Shown here in pieces: positions 15,479 to 22,998 of a stretch of 28,753 bases of DNA; the stretch's first letter is position 1; each line of letters opens with the position of its first letter. The translations under genes were made by a program, and so were the position numbers. Source of the DNA: Mycobacterium sp. DL (GTDB lineage Bacteria > Actinomycetota > Actinomycetes > Mycobacteriales > Mycobacteriaceae); NCBI RefSeq assembly GCF_039729195.1, contig NZ_CP155797.1:1-28753 (forward strand), written 5' to 3'. The notes under the pieces are model-generated. The model had not been told where the DNA came from. It worked only from the letters and a program-made list of their open reading frames with translations, and did no database searches.

Positions 15479-15515
15479 TGGTACTAAGAGTATCGCAGCG
15501 AAACCAATAGTACTG
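15479..15515. promoter_or_regulatory. 37-bp TetR operator, site A (thioesterase-tetR)
   Basis: Four 7-bp half-sites alternate in orientation with 3-bp spacers: TGGTACT-AAG-AGTATCG-CAG-CGAAACC-AAT-AGTACTG. The centre is GTATCG-CAG-CGAAAC, one mismatch from a perfect palindrome. It ends 11 bases before the thioesterase start. Sites with the same geometry occur at 16699 and 17255. Confidence 0.7.
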
Positions 15516-15526
15516 GGAGCGGTTTA

Positions 15527-16030
15527 GTGCCTGAAAGCGCGGCGCCGTCGGAACGGCTGCCTTCTCACACCCCGACGTGCATGGGGTGCGGCCCGGACAA
15601 TCCGCACGGGCTGGGGCTGGTGGTCTATCGCAGCGCCGACGTGGTGTATGCCGATGTGACCTTCGATGAGCGCCACATCGGGGCCCCTGGCTTAGCCCAT
15701 GGTGGGGCGGTGGCGGCGGCGTGCGATGACGTGCTGGGCTTCACGCTGTGGATCGCCGGCACACCGGCGGTGACGCGCGCTCTGACGGTGGAGTATCTGC
15801 AGCCGGTGCCACTGCACCAGCCTCACCGCATCACCGCGCATATCACCGGCCGTGAGGGGCGGGCGCTTCATGTCGCGGCGGCAGGGGTCCAGGAAGGCGT
15901 TACTCGGTTTACCGCGAATGCGGTGTTCGTCGTGGTCGACACCGCGCATTTCGCCGCTCACGGCGACATCAGTGGATTTGGTGAGCTTCTCGAACAGTTC
16001 TCGCGCCGCGGCGGCGACCAAGCATCATGA
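15527..16030 (+). CDS. PaaI-family hotdog thioesterase
   Basis: 167 residues from GTG 15527. An N-terminal zinc-finger-like TCMGCGPDNPHGLGL motif, common in PaaI-type thioesterases, is followed by GLAHGGAVAAACDDVLGFTL, the conserved HGG and Asp of the hotdog catalytic helix, and by ALTVEYLQPVPLHQPHRI. It should hydrolyse an acyl-CoA or related thioester. It overlaps the TetR gene by ATGA and shares its 37-bp operator. A thioesterase in a regulon with a lipid exporter suggests the regulator senses or handles an acyl-CoA or fatty acid; that is inference. Confidence 0.88.
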   Translation: MPESAAPSERLPSHTPTCMGCGPDNPHGLGLVVYRSADVVYADVTFDERHIGAPGLAHGGAVAAACDDVLGFTLWIAGTPAVTRALTVEYLQPVPLHQPHRITAHITGREGRALHVAAAGVQEGVTRFTANAVFVVVDTAHFAAHGDISGFGELLEQFSRRGGDQAS

Positions 16031-16698
16031 CCGCCGCCAGCGCGCGGGTTAGCAGCGAAACGGTACAGGCTCAGGGGGTTTCGGCTGGCGACCAGGGCCA
16101 CACAGCTGGCGGGCTGCGTTCACGCGCCTCCGCACGTCGCCGGGAAGCGATTATGGATGCCGCGCTCGCTGTTGCTGCCACCGGCGGCTACGACGCGGTC
16201 CACATGCGGACAGTTGCCGAGCGGGTCGGTATCGCTGTGGGCACGCTCTACCGATACTTTCCAGCCAAAACCCATCTGCTGGTGGCGGCGCTGATCCGAG
16301 AGTTTCAGCGCCTCGATGTATCCGGGGACTGGGCCACCGGCGCCTCCACGCCGCAGCAGCGACTGGACCGGCTCACCGAGCACCTGCACGATCGCTGGCA
16401 GCGTGACCCGCTGTTGACCGACGCGATGACACGCGCCTTCGTCATGGCTGACACCCGCGCCGCCGCTGAACTCGACCGCGCCGCCGCGGCGATCGAAACC
16501 CTGTTGGCCCGCACCCTCGCCGGCGGTGAACCCACCCCGGCCGATCTGCGCCTCGCCGGAATCGTCGCCGATATCTGGCTGGCCAATCTCGTGGCCTTCA
16601 TCAGCGACCGGGTGTCAGCGGCCGAAACCCGAGACCGCATCGATCGGGCCACCCGACGAGTCGTCCACCAGGCGAATGCGGGCAGCATTACACCGTAA
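16027..16698 (+). CDS. KstR-like TetR-family repressor
   Basis: 223 residues overlapping the thioesterase stop (ATGA). The HTH domain reads RRREAIMDAALAVAATGGYD, then AVHMRTVAERVGIAVGTLYR and YFPAKTHLLVAALIREF. The ligand domain (RDPLLTDAMTRAFVMADTRA; DIWLANLVAFISDRVSA) follows M. tuberculosis KstR closely by eye, including the 'NPLLTEAMTRAYVFAD' and 'ISDVWLSNLLAWL' stretches as I recall them. KstR controls cholesterol catabolism and binds acyl-CoA steroid ligands. The operator here (GTATCG-CAG-CGATAC) differs from the KstR box, so this is a paralogue with its own target. The site upstream of its operon implies autoregulation. Confidence 0.9.
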   Translation: MTAASARVSSETVQAQGVSAGDQGHTAGGLRSRASARRREAIMDAALAVAATGGYDAVHMRTVAERVGIAVGTLYRYFPAKTHLLVAALIREFQRLDVSGDWATGASTPQQRLDRLTEHLHDRWQRDPLLTDAMTRAFVMADTRAAAELDRAAAAIETLLARTLAGGEPTPADLRLAGIVADIWLANLVAFISDRVSAAETRDRIDRATRRVVHQANAGSITP

Positions 16699-16735
16699 CG
16701 ATACTTTCAGTATCGCAGCGATACCATTGGTAGTA
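16699..16735. promoter_or_regulatory. 37-bp TetR operator, site B (DUF6188-like gene)
   Basis: Half-sites CGATACT-TTC-AGTATCG-CAG-CGATACC-ATT-GGTAGTA. It contains two overlapping perfect palindromes, CGATACT-TTC-AGTATCG and GTATCG-CAG-CGATAC. It begins directly after the tetR stop codon and ends 42 bases before ATG 16778. This is the best-conserved of the three sites. Confidence 0.75.
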
Positions 16736-16777
16736 CTATTCGGGGTGCGGCTCACCGATGCGCCGAAGGAGACGGCC

Positions 16778-17206
16778 ATGTACACCCAATGGATCGAAGA
16801 CTGTGTCGTACAACGCGTCTCTGTGCGTGACGGCCTGGTTCTGGACCTCGATGACTACAACGAAATCGTCATCTCGCGCCCCCTGATACTGACCCTGCCC
16901 GCTGTCGACCGATTTCCGGTCGAGGCCGTCCTCATCGACCCTTTGCGAATCTCGGTGTACGAGCGCCCCTTGCTCAATTTGGCTGGCGCGGTGTGCACCC
17001 AGGCCTGGTCCGACGACGAGGGAGGACTGCACCTGAGCTTTTCACGTGGACACCGCATCGACGTCGATCCCGACGCTGAGGAGACCGCGTGGGAGCTGTA
17101 CGGCAAACGTCACGGCTACATGGCGTGCCTGCCCCACGGTCGGGTGCGCGTGGTGCGCCACGACGTGCCCGAGGACGACAACGCCAACATCGTCAACCCG
17201 CGGTAG
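16778..17206 (+). CDS. DUF6188-like protein
   Basis: 142 residues from ATG 16778; GAAGGAG lies 6 bases upstream. The protein is mostly beta strand: VVQRVSVRDGLVLDLDDYNE, IVISRPLILTLPAVDRF and GGLHLSFSRGHRIDVDPDAE. The late 'G..i.VdPd...tAWELYGkRhGYMaCLP' pattern recalls the small actinobacterial DUF6188 family of unknown role. There is no signal peptide. It is monocistronic between two operators of the KstR-like regulator, so it probably belongs to the same response as the MmpL gene; a direct role in transport is not shown. Confidence 0.6.
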   Translation: MYTQWIEDCVVQRVSVRDGLVLDLDDYNEIVISRPLILTLPAVDRFPVEAVLIDPLRISVYERPLLNLAGAVCTQAWSDDEGGLHLSFSRGHRIDVDPDAEETAWELYGKRHGYMACLPHGRVRVVRHDVPEDDNANIVNPR

Positions 17207-17254
17207 GCCGCTTTTTCGGGCGAGCTGGTGTCCGACGCACCGGCGCCGCCTTTG

Positions 17255-17291
17255 TGCTACATGCTGTAGCGTAGCGATACCGACAGTATCG
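17255..17291. promoter_or_regulatory. 37-bp TetR operator, site C (mmpL)
   Basis: Half-sites TGCTACA-TGC-TGTAGCG-TAG-CGATACC-GAC-AGTATCG, the same four-site, 10-bp-period geometry as sites A and B. It ends 18 bases before the mmpL start at 17310. Confidence 0.7.
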
Positions 17292-17309
17292 TTGACTCAT
17301 GGAGGTTCG

Positions 17310-20300
17310 GTGACCGACGGCATGACCGATTCCCCCGGCCCCGCCTCGCAAACTCAGCGCCGCGGTAACGACTCTCGCGACCCGGCGGACAACCGCGAGT
17401 ACAGCGCCCGGCTGGCAGCCCTGGGTCGGTTCACCCTCCGCCACAAAGCACTGGTCATCGGGGCCTGGCTGGGCACGGCCGTGGTGTTGGCGTTGCTGTT
17501 TCCGCAATTGGAAACCGTGGTACGCCAGCAGTCGGTGGACCTCATTCCCCGCGATGCGCCCTCCCTGCAGACGGTGGAACGCATGAGCACCGCCTTCGGC
17601 GAAGAAGGGTCGAAAACCCTGCTCTTTGTGGCCATGGAAGACCCCAACGGTCTGACACCGGCAGCACGGCAGCGCTACGACGAACTCGTCGCCCGGTTGC
17701 AGGCCGAGCACGACCACGTTCTGCTGGTTCAAGACCTGCTGGCCGATCCGGTCACCGAAGCGCAGGCCCTCAGCCCCGACCGCAACGCCTGGTACCTGCC
17801 GGTAGGGGTGACCGGCACACTGGGAGACCCCACCGCCGCCGAGTCGGTGAAGGCGGTGCGCAGCATCGCCGCAGAAGTATTCGCCGGATCAACGGTCACC
17901 GCGCAGGTGACCGGACCGCCAGCGACGTTCAGCGACATGATCGCCTCCGCCGAGCACGATCTGCTGCTGATCTCGATCGCTACCGTCGGCATCATCGCCC
18001 TGATCCTGCTGATCGTCTATCGGTCGGTGTTCACCGCGTTGCTCCCGCTGCTGGTGATCGGGCTGAGCCTGGCCGTCGGACGCGGTGTGCTCTCCGCGCT
18101 CGGGGAGATGGGTATGCCCGTCTCACAGTTCACCGTGGCATTCATGACCGCGATCCTGCTCGGCGCTGGCACCGACTACACCGTCTTCCTGATCAGCCGC
18201 TACCACGAACAGCGCCGCGCGCAGGTACCCCCCGACCAAGCCATCATCCACGCCACCGCCAGCATCGGACGCGTCATCCTCGCCTCCGCCGCGACCGTTG
18301 CCTTCGCCTTCCTGGCCATGGTCTTTGCCCGACTCAGCGTCTTCGCCGCCCTCGGCCCGGCGTGCGCCATCGCCGTCCTGTTCGGTTTCCTGGCCACCGT
18401 CACCCTGCTCCCGCCAGTACTGGCGATCGCCGCCAAACGCGGCATCGGGGAACCCAAATCCGATCGCACCCGCCGCTACTGGAACTCGGTGGCCGTGGCC
18501 GTGGTTCGTCGCCCCGTGCCGCTGCTGATCGTCAGCCTCGTCATCCTGCTCGCACTGTCCGCGGTCGCAGCAACCATCAAAATCAGCTACGACGACCGCA
18601 AAGGTCAACCAGCCAGCACCGCAAGCAACCAGGGCTACCAGCTGCTGGACCGACACTTCCGCAAAGACATCGTCATCACCCAATTCCTCGTCGTCGAAAA
18701 CCCCACCGACATGCGCACCGGCAAAGGACTCGCCGACCTCGACGAAATGGCCTCCCGCGTCTCCCAAGTCAGCGGTGTCACCAAGGTTTCCGGAGTCACC
18801 CGCCCTACCGGGGAACGCCTCGACCAAGCGGAACTGGCCTGGCAAAACGGCCAGATCGGAGACAAAATGGCCGGCGCAGTCGCCGAGGGCAACGCCCGCA
18901 AAGGCGACCTCGCCAAACTCACCGACGGCGCCGATCAACTCGCCGGCGGGCTAGCCCAACTCGACACCACCGTGCGCACCGCCCTGACCCCCCTCGCCGT
19001 AATCCTCGGCCAAGCACAATCCGCCGGCACCCAGATCAACCAGTTCCGACCACTACTGCAACAACTTTCGGCCACCGCCCCTACCGCCGATCAAGCCATC
19101 CAAGCTGGCCCCGGCCTGCGACCGCTGGCCGAACAAGCAGCGAACGCGATCACCATGCTCGACCCGCTCGTCGGCGCCCTCAACACCTCGCCATGGTGTG
19201 CGACCACACCGCAATGCGCCCAGATCCGCGACCAAGTACGAATCCTGACCACCCTGCGTGACGGCGGATTCTTCGACCAGATCGCCGCCCTCGGCGACCG
19301 CTACAACCCCGCCACCAATGCCACCGTCACCGGCACCCTCACCAACGTCCAAAACGCGGTCGCCACCCTGGACAAAGCGTTCGGCGCCCTCGGCAACCCC
19401 GACGACCTGGCCGCCAACCTTCGCCGCCTCCAGGACGGAATCGGCCAACTCGCCTCCGGCGCCCAAGCGCTCGCGACCGGTGTGCGCACCCTCGCCGACA
19501 GCAACATCGAAATGCTCTCCGGCATGAGCCAAATCGCGACCCAACTGCAAAACTCTGCACGCGCAGCCAAGGACTCCGACTCATCGAGCGGGTTCTACCT
19601 GCCCACCAACGCCTTCGAGAACAGGCAATTCACCGACGTCGCCAAACAGTTCCTCTCACCCGACGGCAAGACCGCGCGCTTCATGATCGAAACCAGCTAC
19701 GACCCCTACAGCGTCGAAGCCATGGACCTCGCCAACCAGATCACCCACACCGCCAGCACCGCACGACCCAACACCTCACTGGCAGAAGCCACCGTCTCCG
19801 TCGCCGGCTTCCCCGCCGTCAACTCCGACATCCAACGATTCCTCTGGGCAGACTTCGCACAGTTGGCCATCGCCACCACCCTCATCGTCGGACTCATCCT
19901 GGTCCTGCTGCTGCGCGCGCTCCTGGCACCGCTCTACCTGCTAGGCACAGTCCTGCTCAATTACCTGGCCTCCCTCGGCATCGGCGTCCTGGTCTTCCAA
20001 TGGGGATTCGGCCAGGAAATCGCCTGGCCCGTACCGCTATTGGCGTTCATCATTCTCGTTGCCGTCGGCGCCGACTACAACATGCTGCTCGTCTCACGCC
20101 TGCGCGAAGAATCCGGCCGAAACATCCGTGTCGGCGTCCTGCGCACCGTCGCAAACACCGGCGCCGTCATCACCTCAGCAGGTCTAATCTTCGCCGCCAG
20201 CATGTTCGGCCTCATGGTCGGCTCCGTCGCCATCATGATCCAAGCCGGCCTCATCATCGGCGCCGGACTGCTACTCGACACCTTCGTCGTACGCACCCTC

Positions 20301-20408
20301 ACCGTGCCCGCCATCGCCACACTCCTACGCGAAGCCAGCTGGTGGCCCCAGCGACCCACACGACAACAACCAGCCCTACCTTCGAACCCAGCCGAAGCAC
20401 ACCCATGA
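17310..20408 (+). CDS. MmpL-family RND lipid/drug transporter
   Basis: 1032 residues from GTG 17310, which has GGAGG four bases upstream; ATG 17322 is the alternative. Two RND repeats each give a membrane helix, a periplasmic loop, and a five-helix bundle. The family signatures GAGTDYTVFLISRYHEQRR (about residue 285) and GADYNMLLVSRLREES (about residue 918) carry the Asp-Tyr pairs of the proton relay. The periplasmic domain after about residue 430 is large and helical, as in MmpLs that export lipids. No MmpS partner is adjacent. The gene is downstream of operator C, so the KstR-like regulator probably controls it. Substrate unknown; a lipid or acylated metabolite is likely from the thioesterase neighbour. 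Confidence 0.93.
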   Translation: MTDGMTDSPGPASQTQRRGNDSRDPADNREYSARLAALGRFTLRHKALVIGAWLGTAVVLALLFPQLETVVRQQSVDLIPRDAPSLQTVERMSTAFGEEGSKTLLFVAMEDPNGLTPAARQRYDELVARLQAEHDHVLLVQDLLADPVTEAQALSPDRNAWYLPVGVTGTLGDPTAAESVKAVRSIAAEVFAGSTVTAQVTGPPATFSDMIASAEHDLLLISIATVGIIALILLIVYRSVFTALLPLLVIGLSLAVGRGVLSALGEMGMPVSQFTVAFMTAILLGAGTDYTVFLISRYHEQRRAQVPPDQAIIHATASIGRVILASAATVAFAFLAMVFARLSVFAALGPACAIAVLFGFLATVTLLPPVLAIAAKRGIGEPKSDRTRRYWNSVAVAVVRRPVPLLIVSLVILLALSAVAATIKISYDDRKGQPASTASNQGYQLLDRHFRKDIVITQFLVVENPTDMRTGKGLADLDEMASRVSQVSGVTKVSGVTRPTGERLDQAELAWQNGQIGDKMAGAVAEGNARKGDLAKLTDGADQLAGGLAQLDTTVRTALTPLAVILGQAQSAGTQINQFRPLLQQLSATAPTADQAIQAGPGLRPLAEQAANAITMLDPLVGALNTSPWCATTPQCAQIRDQVRILTTLRDGGFFDQIAALGDRYNPATNATVTGTLTNVQNAVATLDKAFGALGNPDDLAANLRRLQDGIGQLASGAQALATGVRTLADSNIEMLSGMSQIATQLQNSARAAKDSDSSSGFYLPTNAFENRQFTDVAKQFLSPDGKTARFMIETSYDPYSVEAMDLANQITHTASTARPNTSLAEATVSVAGFPAVNSDIQRFLWADFAQLAIATTLIVGLILVLLLRALLAPLYLLGTVLLNYLASLGIGVLVFQWGFGQEIAWPVPLLAFIILVAVGADYNMLLVSRLREESGRNIRVGVLRTVANTGAVITSAGLIFAASMFGLMVGSVAIMIQAGLIIGAGLLLDTFVVRTLTVPAIATLLREASWWPQRPTRQQPALPSNPAEAHP

Positions 20409-20503
20409 CAAGAATTCGTTGCCATTCTCGCCCTACTGATCAGCGAGCCTGAGCCCTTCACGTCCCACGCCGCGCATCCGTTGCGTGTCCCATTTCTAAA
20501 GAA

Positions 20504-20616
20504 GTGAGACGGCCCCACATGGCCCGCGTTGTGGTCACATCGCGCCAGGTCGCGGTGTCTCATTTCTTGTCTCACACGGCGTGTCTCAGATCCTCGATGT
20601 CAGAGGACAATGAGAC
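20504..20616. promoter_or_regulatory. res-like array of TGAGAC/GTCTCA repeats before resolvase 2
   Basis: Five copies of the hexamer occur: GTGAGAC at 20504, TGTCTCA at 20556, TGTCTCAC at 20568, TGTCTCA at 20582 and TGAGAC at 20611. Two direct copies 12 bases apart mirror the TGTCCCA pair before resolvase 1. The first and last copies are inverted relative to the middle three. This is the expected form of a multi-subsite res locus and operator. The 20409-20503 part of the intergenic region shows nothing else. Confidence 0.6.
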
Positions 20617-20625
20617 GGTAGCGGT

Positions 20626-21210
20626 GTGACAGCGATTCTCGGATACGCGCGGGTCAGCACCTTGGGCCAGGACCTCGATGCACAGCTCGCCGCGCTTACC
20701 GCCCAGGGCGTCGAATCCGGCCAAATCTTTACCGACAAGCTGTCGGGTGCGGTGAACACCGTTCGGCCGGGCCTGGCGGCCCTGCTGCATTACGCCCGCG
20801 AGGGCGACACTGTGGTGGTCACCGCCATCGATCGACTGGGCCGATCCGTCGCGGAAGTAACCCGCACCATCGCGGATCTGAGTGAGCGCCGAATTCTGTT
20901 ACGCGCCTTACGTGAAGGTGTGGACACCGGCACACCAACAGGCCGTGCGGTGGCCACCATCATGGCGACGCTGGCCGAGCTTGAACTCGAACTCGGCCGT
21001 GAGCGTCGCGCTGCCTCGCGCGACTCCCGGCGAGCCCGCCAACTGCCGGCTACCAAGCCGGCCAAATTGACCCCCGAACGACAAGAACAGCTGCGCCGCC
21101 TCGCCGGGACGGGCGAACCCGTACACGAACTTGCCCAAGCGTTCGGGGTGAGCCGGGCGACGGCCTACCGCTACCTGGCCAAACTCAGTTCTCAGTCAGG
21201 AATCGCGTGA
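20626..21210 (+). CDS. Serine recombinase (resolvase), second copy
   Basis: 194 residues from GTG 20626. The catalytic core is LGYARVSTLGQDLDAQLAAL (Ser11), KLSGAVNTVRPGLAALLHYA, AIDRLGRSVAEVTRTI and TLAELELELGRERRAASRDS. The C-terminus (EPVHELAQAFGVSRATAYRYLAKL) is the DNA-binding helix-turn-helix. It is a distant relative of the 10414 resolvase, not a duplicate. It precedes an unrelated gene with overlapping start, the same operon plan as resolvase 1. Likely role: multimer resolution or transposon-type resolution at the adjacent repeat array. Confidence 0.92.
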   Translation: MTAILGYARVSTLGQDLDAQLAALTAQGVESGQIFTDKLSGAVNTVRPGLAALLHYAREGDTVVVTAIDRLGRSVAEVTRTIADLSERRILLRALREGVDTGTPTGRAVATIMATLAELELELGRERRAASRDSRRARQLPATKPAKLTPERQEQLRRLAGTGEPVHELAQAFGVSRATAYRYLAKLSSQSGIA

Positions 21211-21858
21211 TGGCCGCCGAGGATTTGCATCCCTCCACTCACCTGCGGGCCGCAGCGTGGGTCCCCGATGACGTCGAAGATCGGCCGTGGGAGGAAGCCG
21301 TCGCCCTGGCCGCCGACTGGATTTGGGAACGCAGTCGCGAGGAGGAGCTAGCGCCGCTGCTGGTGAGCAACGCGCAAAACGCGGCGACCTTTGGTTATGC
21401 CGACCTCGACGAGATCATCCGAGCGGGGGGTCACGCCACACCCCAGAGCCGTAGCCGACCCGATCGCGGTCCGGTTCTGGCGTTCGTGCCAGACGAACGG
21501 TCGTTGCACTTCGCGATGGGCTTGGCTCGGGGCTATTCGCTTGCTGTCGTCGAGGGCTCCACGCCCTTAGCCGAATGGGCTGCTGGCGCGGCCGCGATCA
21601 ACCTGCTGACCGGGCAGGTCACTACGTCCCCAAGTCGACGATGATGTCCGCAAAGACCTTGATTCCGTCATTTTCTACGGCGGTCGTAACGGCTGGACAG
21701 GGGCAGATGAAAAGGCGCAAGTGCGGCGGTTTCTAAGCGATCACATCAGCGGCGGTCGACTGACTCCCGATCAGGCCGCTGCGTATGCCTTGTCGTCGCA
21801 ATCGGTGTCCGACCGCGGAGCCAAGCGACTGCGCGAGCTGCTCAGCCGCAATCGGTGA
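21207..21858 (+). pseudogene. Hypothetical protein after resolvase 2, apparent frameshift
   Basis: From GTG 21207 (or ATG 21210, overlapping the resolvase stop) the frame encodes an acidic protein (VEDRPWEEAVALAADWIWER, APLLVSNAQNAATFGYADLD, LHFAMGLARGYSLAVVEG) and stops at 21644. The next 215 bases continue as coding in another frame: VDDDVRKDLDSVIFYGGRNG, AQVRRFLSDHISGGRLTPDQ and GAKRLRELLSRNR ending at 21858. Removing one C from the CCCC run at 21628-21631 joins them into about 216 residues. Family unknown. It is either a real pseudogene, a homopolymer sequencing error, or slippage. Confidence 0.55.
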
Positions 21859-21968
21859 TCACCACGCTTCGAGTGCTTCTAAAATAGTCGTTTCAGGGAC
21901 ACATCCATAGCCCGCTGCACCCACCGCGCTGGTTCGGCGGTTTCCCACGCGGTTAACATCGCCTGCCT

Positions 21969-22211
21969 ATGGCGTCGTTGAATGTGCAGGAGGTCCGTGA
22001 TGACCTGGACGGAGCGCTGGCCCGCGTCGGGCAAGGAGAATGCCTTCTGGTGATTGGAGATGACGGCCAACCCATTGCCGAGCTGCGCTCGGTCAGGCGA
22101 GGACAGGCGGGGCGGCGGCGGCAAAGGCAGGTCCCCCCGCCACGCCACCCAGTCCTGGGAGCTGCCTTCCGCGACGGCACGACAGGAATTGAGGCTCTGC
22201 GCGACGACTAA
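21969..22211 (+). pseudogene. Phd/YefM-like antitoxin with repeat-derived tail
   Basis: ATG 21969 follows a -10-like TAACAT at 21953. The first 50 residues (MASLNVQEVRDDLDGALARV, GECLLVIGDDGQPIAELRSV) match the Phd/YefM fold: DNA-binding strand-helix plus the 'G.piAeL' strand. From about residue 51 (nucleotide 22118) the protein is encoded by the 85-bp repeat that also occurs at 22532, so the native toxin-neutralising tail appears replaced. No toxin follows on this strand. It could still act as a DNA-binding repressor. The 21859-21968 gap may hold the end of a decayed minus-strand gene. Confidence 0.55.
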
Positions 22212-22332
22212 CGTCGGACTCGCACGACTCGTCTTCCCAGGGAGTGACAGCCCCGCTGTCGCGCCTTGGCGTGACCGGCGTTCCATCCTCATCGGACATC
22301 CGGATGGTTCGGCGAGGCGTGTGAGTTGTCAT
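22093..22332 (-). pseudogene. Possible RHH-type small protein with repeat-derived end
   Basis: ATG at 22332 overlaps the stop of the upstream small gene (ATGA), which supports translation. The opening MTTHTPRRTIRMSDED looks like the first strand of a ribbon-helix-helix antitoxin, but the expected helices do not follow (GTPVTPRRDSGAVTPWEDE). The last third is encoded by the 85-bp repeat. Probably truncated; identification is weak. Confidence 0.3.
22118..22202. repeat. 85-bp direct repeat, copy 1
   Basis: It matches 22532-22616 at 83 of 85 bases; the only differences are CC versus GT at 22137-22138. The ends (GCGGCAAAGGC and, reversed, GCGCAGAGCC) are roughly inverted copies of each other. It interrupts the Phd-like antitoxin frame on the plus strand and the 22332 gene on the minus strand. 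Confidence 0.75.
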
Positions 22333-22496
22333 ACCGATCCTCCGCAATCCAGATTGTCGGAGATCGTTGAAATGGCTTCTGGTATCGACGAAAAGGGAAT
22401 GGCCGAGTGGAGCTGGTCAATCTCGTCACTAGATAAGTCACGACCTGCCCACGCGCAGAGCTGTTCGTAGGTCAGTGTGATTGATCTGTTGCTCAT
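22329..22496 (-). CDS. Small hypothetical protein of a degraded toxin-antitoxin zone
   Basis: 55 residues from ATG 22496, with a good ribosome-binding site (AAGGTGG, 7 bases upstream). The sequence MSNRSITLTYEQLCAWAGRD, then LSSDEIDQLHSAIPFSSIPE, is acidic and helical with no known motif. The start overlaps the stop of the VapC-remnant frame by ATGA, and its stop overlaps the next gene, so three small frames are chained. The role is unknown; an antitoxin-like or regulatory role would be a guess from position. Confidence 0.45.
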   Translation of the reverse strand: MSNRSITLTYEQLCAWAGRDLSSDEIDQLHSAIPFSSIPEAISTISDNLDCGGSV

Positions 22497-22654
22497 CTCA
22501 GGTCCACCTTCGGCGTACATCTTCGCGACAAGCGGCAAAGGCAGGTCCCCGTGCCACGCCACCCAGTCCTGGGAGCTGCCTTCCGCGACGGCACGACAGG
22601 AATTGAGGCTCTGCGCAAAGCGGACACCACGTTGGTGTCCAGTAGGTAGGTCAC
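22493..22654 (-). pseudogene. VapC/PIN toxin remnant, N-terminus only
   Basis: GTG 22654 begins VTYLLDTNVVSALR, the unmistakable first strand of a PIN-domain ribonuclease with its catalytic Asp (LLDTN). After about 14 residues the 85-bp repeat takes over and the frame encodes unrelated sequence to a stop at 22493. The later acidic residues of the PIN active site are missing, so it cannot be an active toxin. The upstream frame (FDVEPERLPLIARTPGAV) may be the tail of its former antitoxin. Confidence 0.6.
22532..22616. repeat. 85-bp direct repeat, copy 2
   Basis: Second copy of the element described at 22118. Its right end falls just after the codons for DTNVVSAL of a PIN toxin read on the minus strand, so it appears to truncate that toxin. 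Confidence 0.75.
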
Positions 22655-22738
22655 AGCTCCGGGGGTGCGGGCGATCAGCGGGAGGCGCTCCGGCTCGACG
22701 TCGAAGTCGCTGTGAGGGCTGTCGTCGGCTAGGGCGTG

Positions 22739-22936
22739 TCAACGATGGTGATCTCTTCTTCTGACACCCCCGCGCGGGAGGATCGCGCGGGCGTTCCGTA
22801 CCGCTCGGGCGACCTGCTGCTCTTCTTCGGAGTCATACGGGTAGGCGGGGTTGTCTATCACTGCCGCTGCATAGGCGGCGTCGAGGTCGTCGTCAGCTTC
22901 GTCGCTGCCTGACGAGTCCGGCGAGCTGGTGGCCAC
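22739..22936 (-). CDS. Acidic antitoxin-like small protein
   Basis: 65 residues from GTG 22936; TACGCT ends 7 bases before it, a leaderless promoter arrangement. The acidic start and the stretch VIDNPAYPYDSEEEQQVARA, then VRNARAILPRGGV, look like a small antitoxin with a C-terminal helix. The last residues (RRRDHHR) are odd. A neighbouring frame continues as GVSEEEITIVDTP and stops, which reads more naturally and hints at a frameshift in the GGGGG run near 22770. It lies upstream of the VapC remnant and may be its former partner. Confidence 0.4.
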   Translation of the reverse strand: MATSSPDSSGSDEADDDLDAAYAAAVIDNPAYPYDSEEEQQVARAVRNARAILPRGGVRRRDHHR

Positions 22937-22998
22937 ACGGACGAGCGTAGCGAGCCCGTCCCGACAACGAACGGTTCTAGGAAGCGGTGGTTTTTGGA

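Larger units (their letters stand above)
15075..15527 (+). pseudogene. DUF3800-like protein, N-terminal half with foreign tail
   Basis: From GTG 15075 the protein reads MTARHIYVDETKQRDYLLV, ASVHVTTELAALRQLIRGLL, then a 'RYLHMKDEKDGRKR' region and RDAHIVLDEDETAVV. The IYVDET opening and later VLDEDE are the expected acidic residues of DUF3800-like RNase H-fold proteins. After about 15419 the reading becomes unrelated (HRFTSALNFGRC...) and stops at 15525 inside the promoter of the thioesterase operon. The natural C-terminal half lies at 4580-4775 on the minus strand. The fused 150-residue product is presumably inactive. Confidence 0.6.

Noticed and set aside
18123..18938. Minus-strand open frame of 271 codons inside mmpL
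   Set aside because: It is Gly/Asp/Gln-rich antisense of the transporter without any motif.
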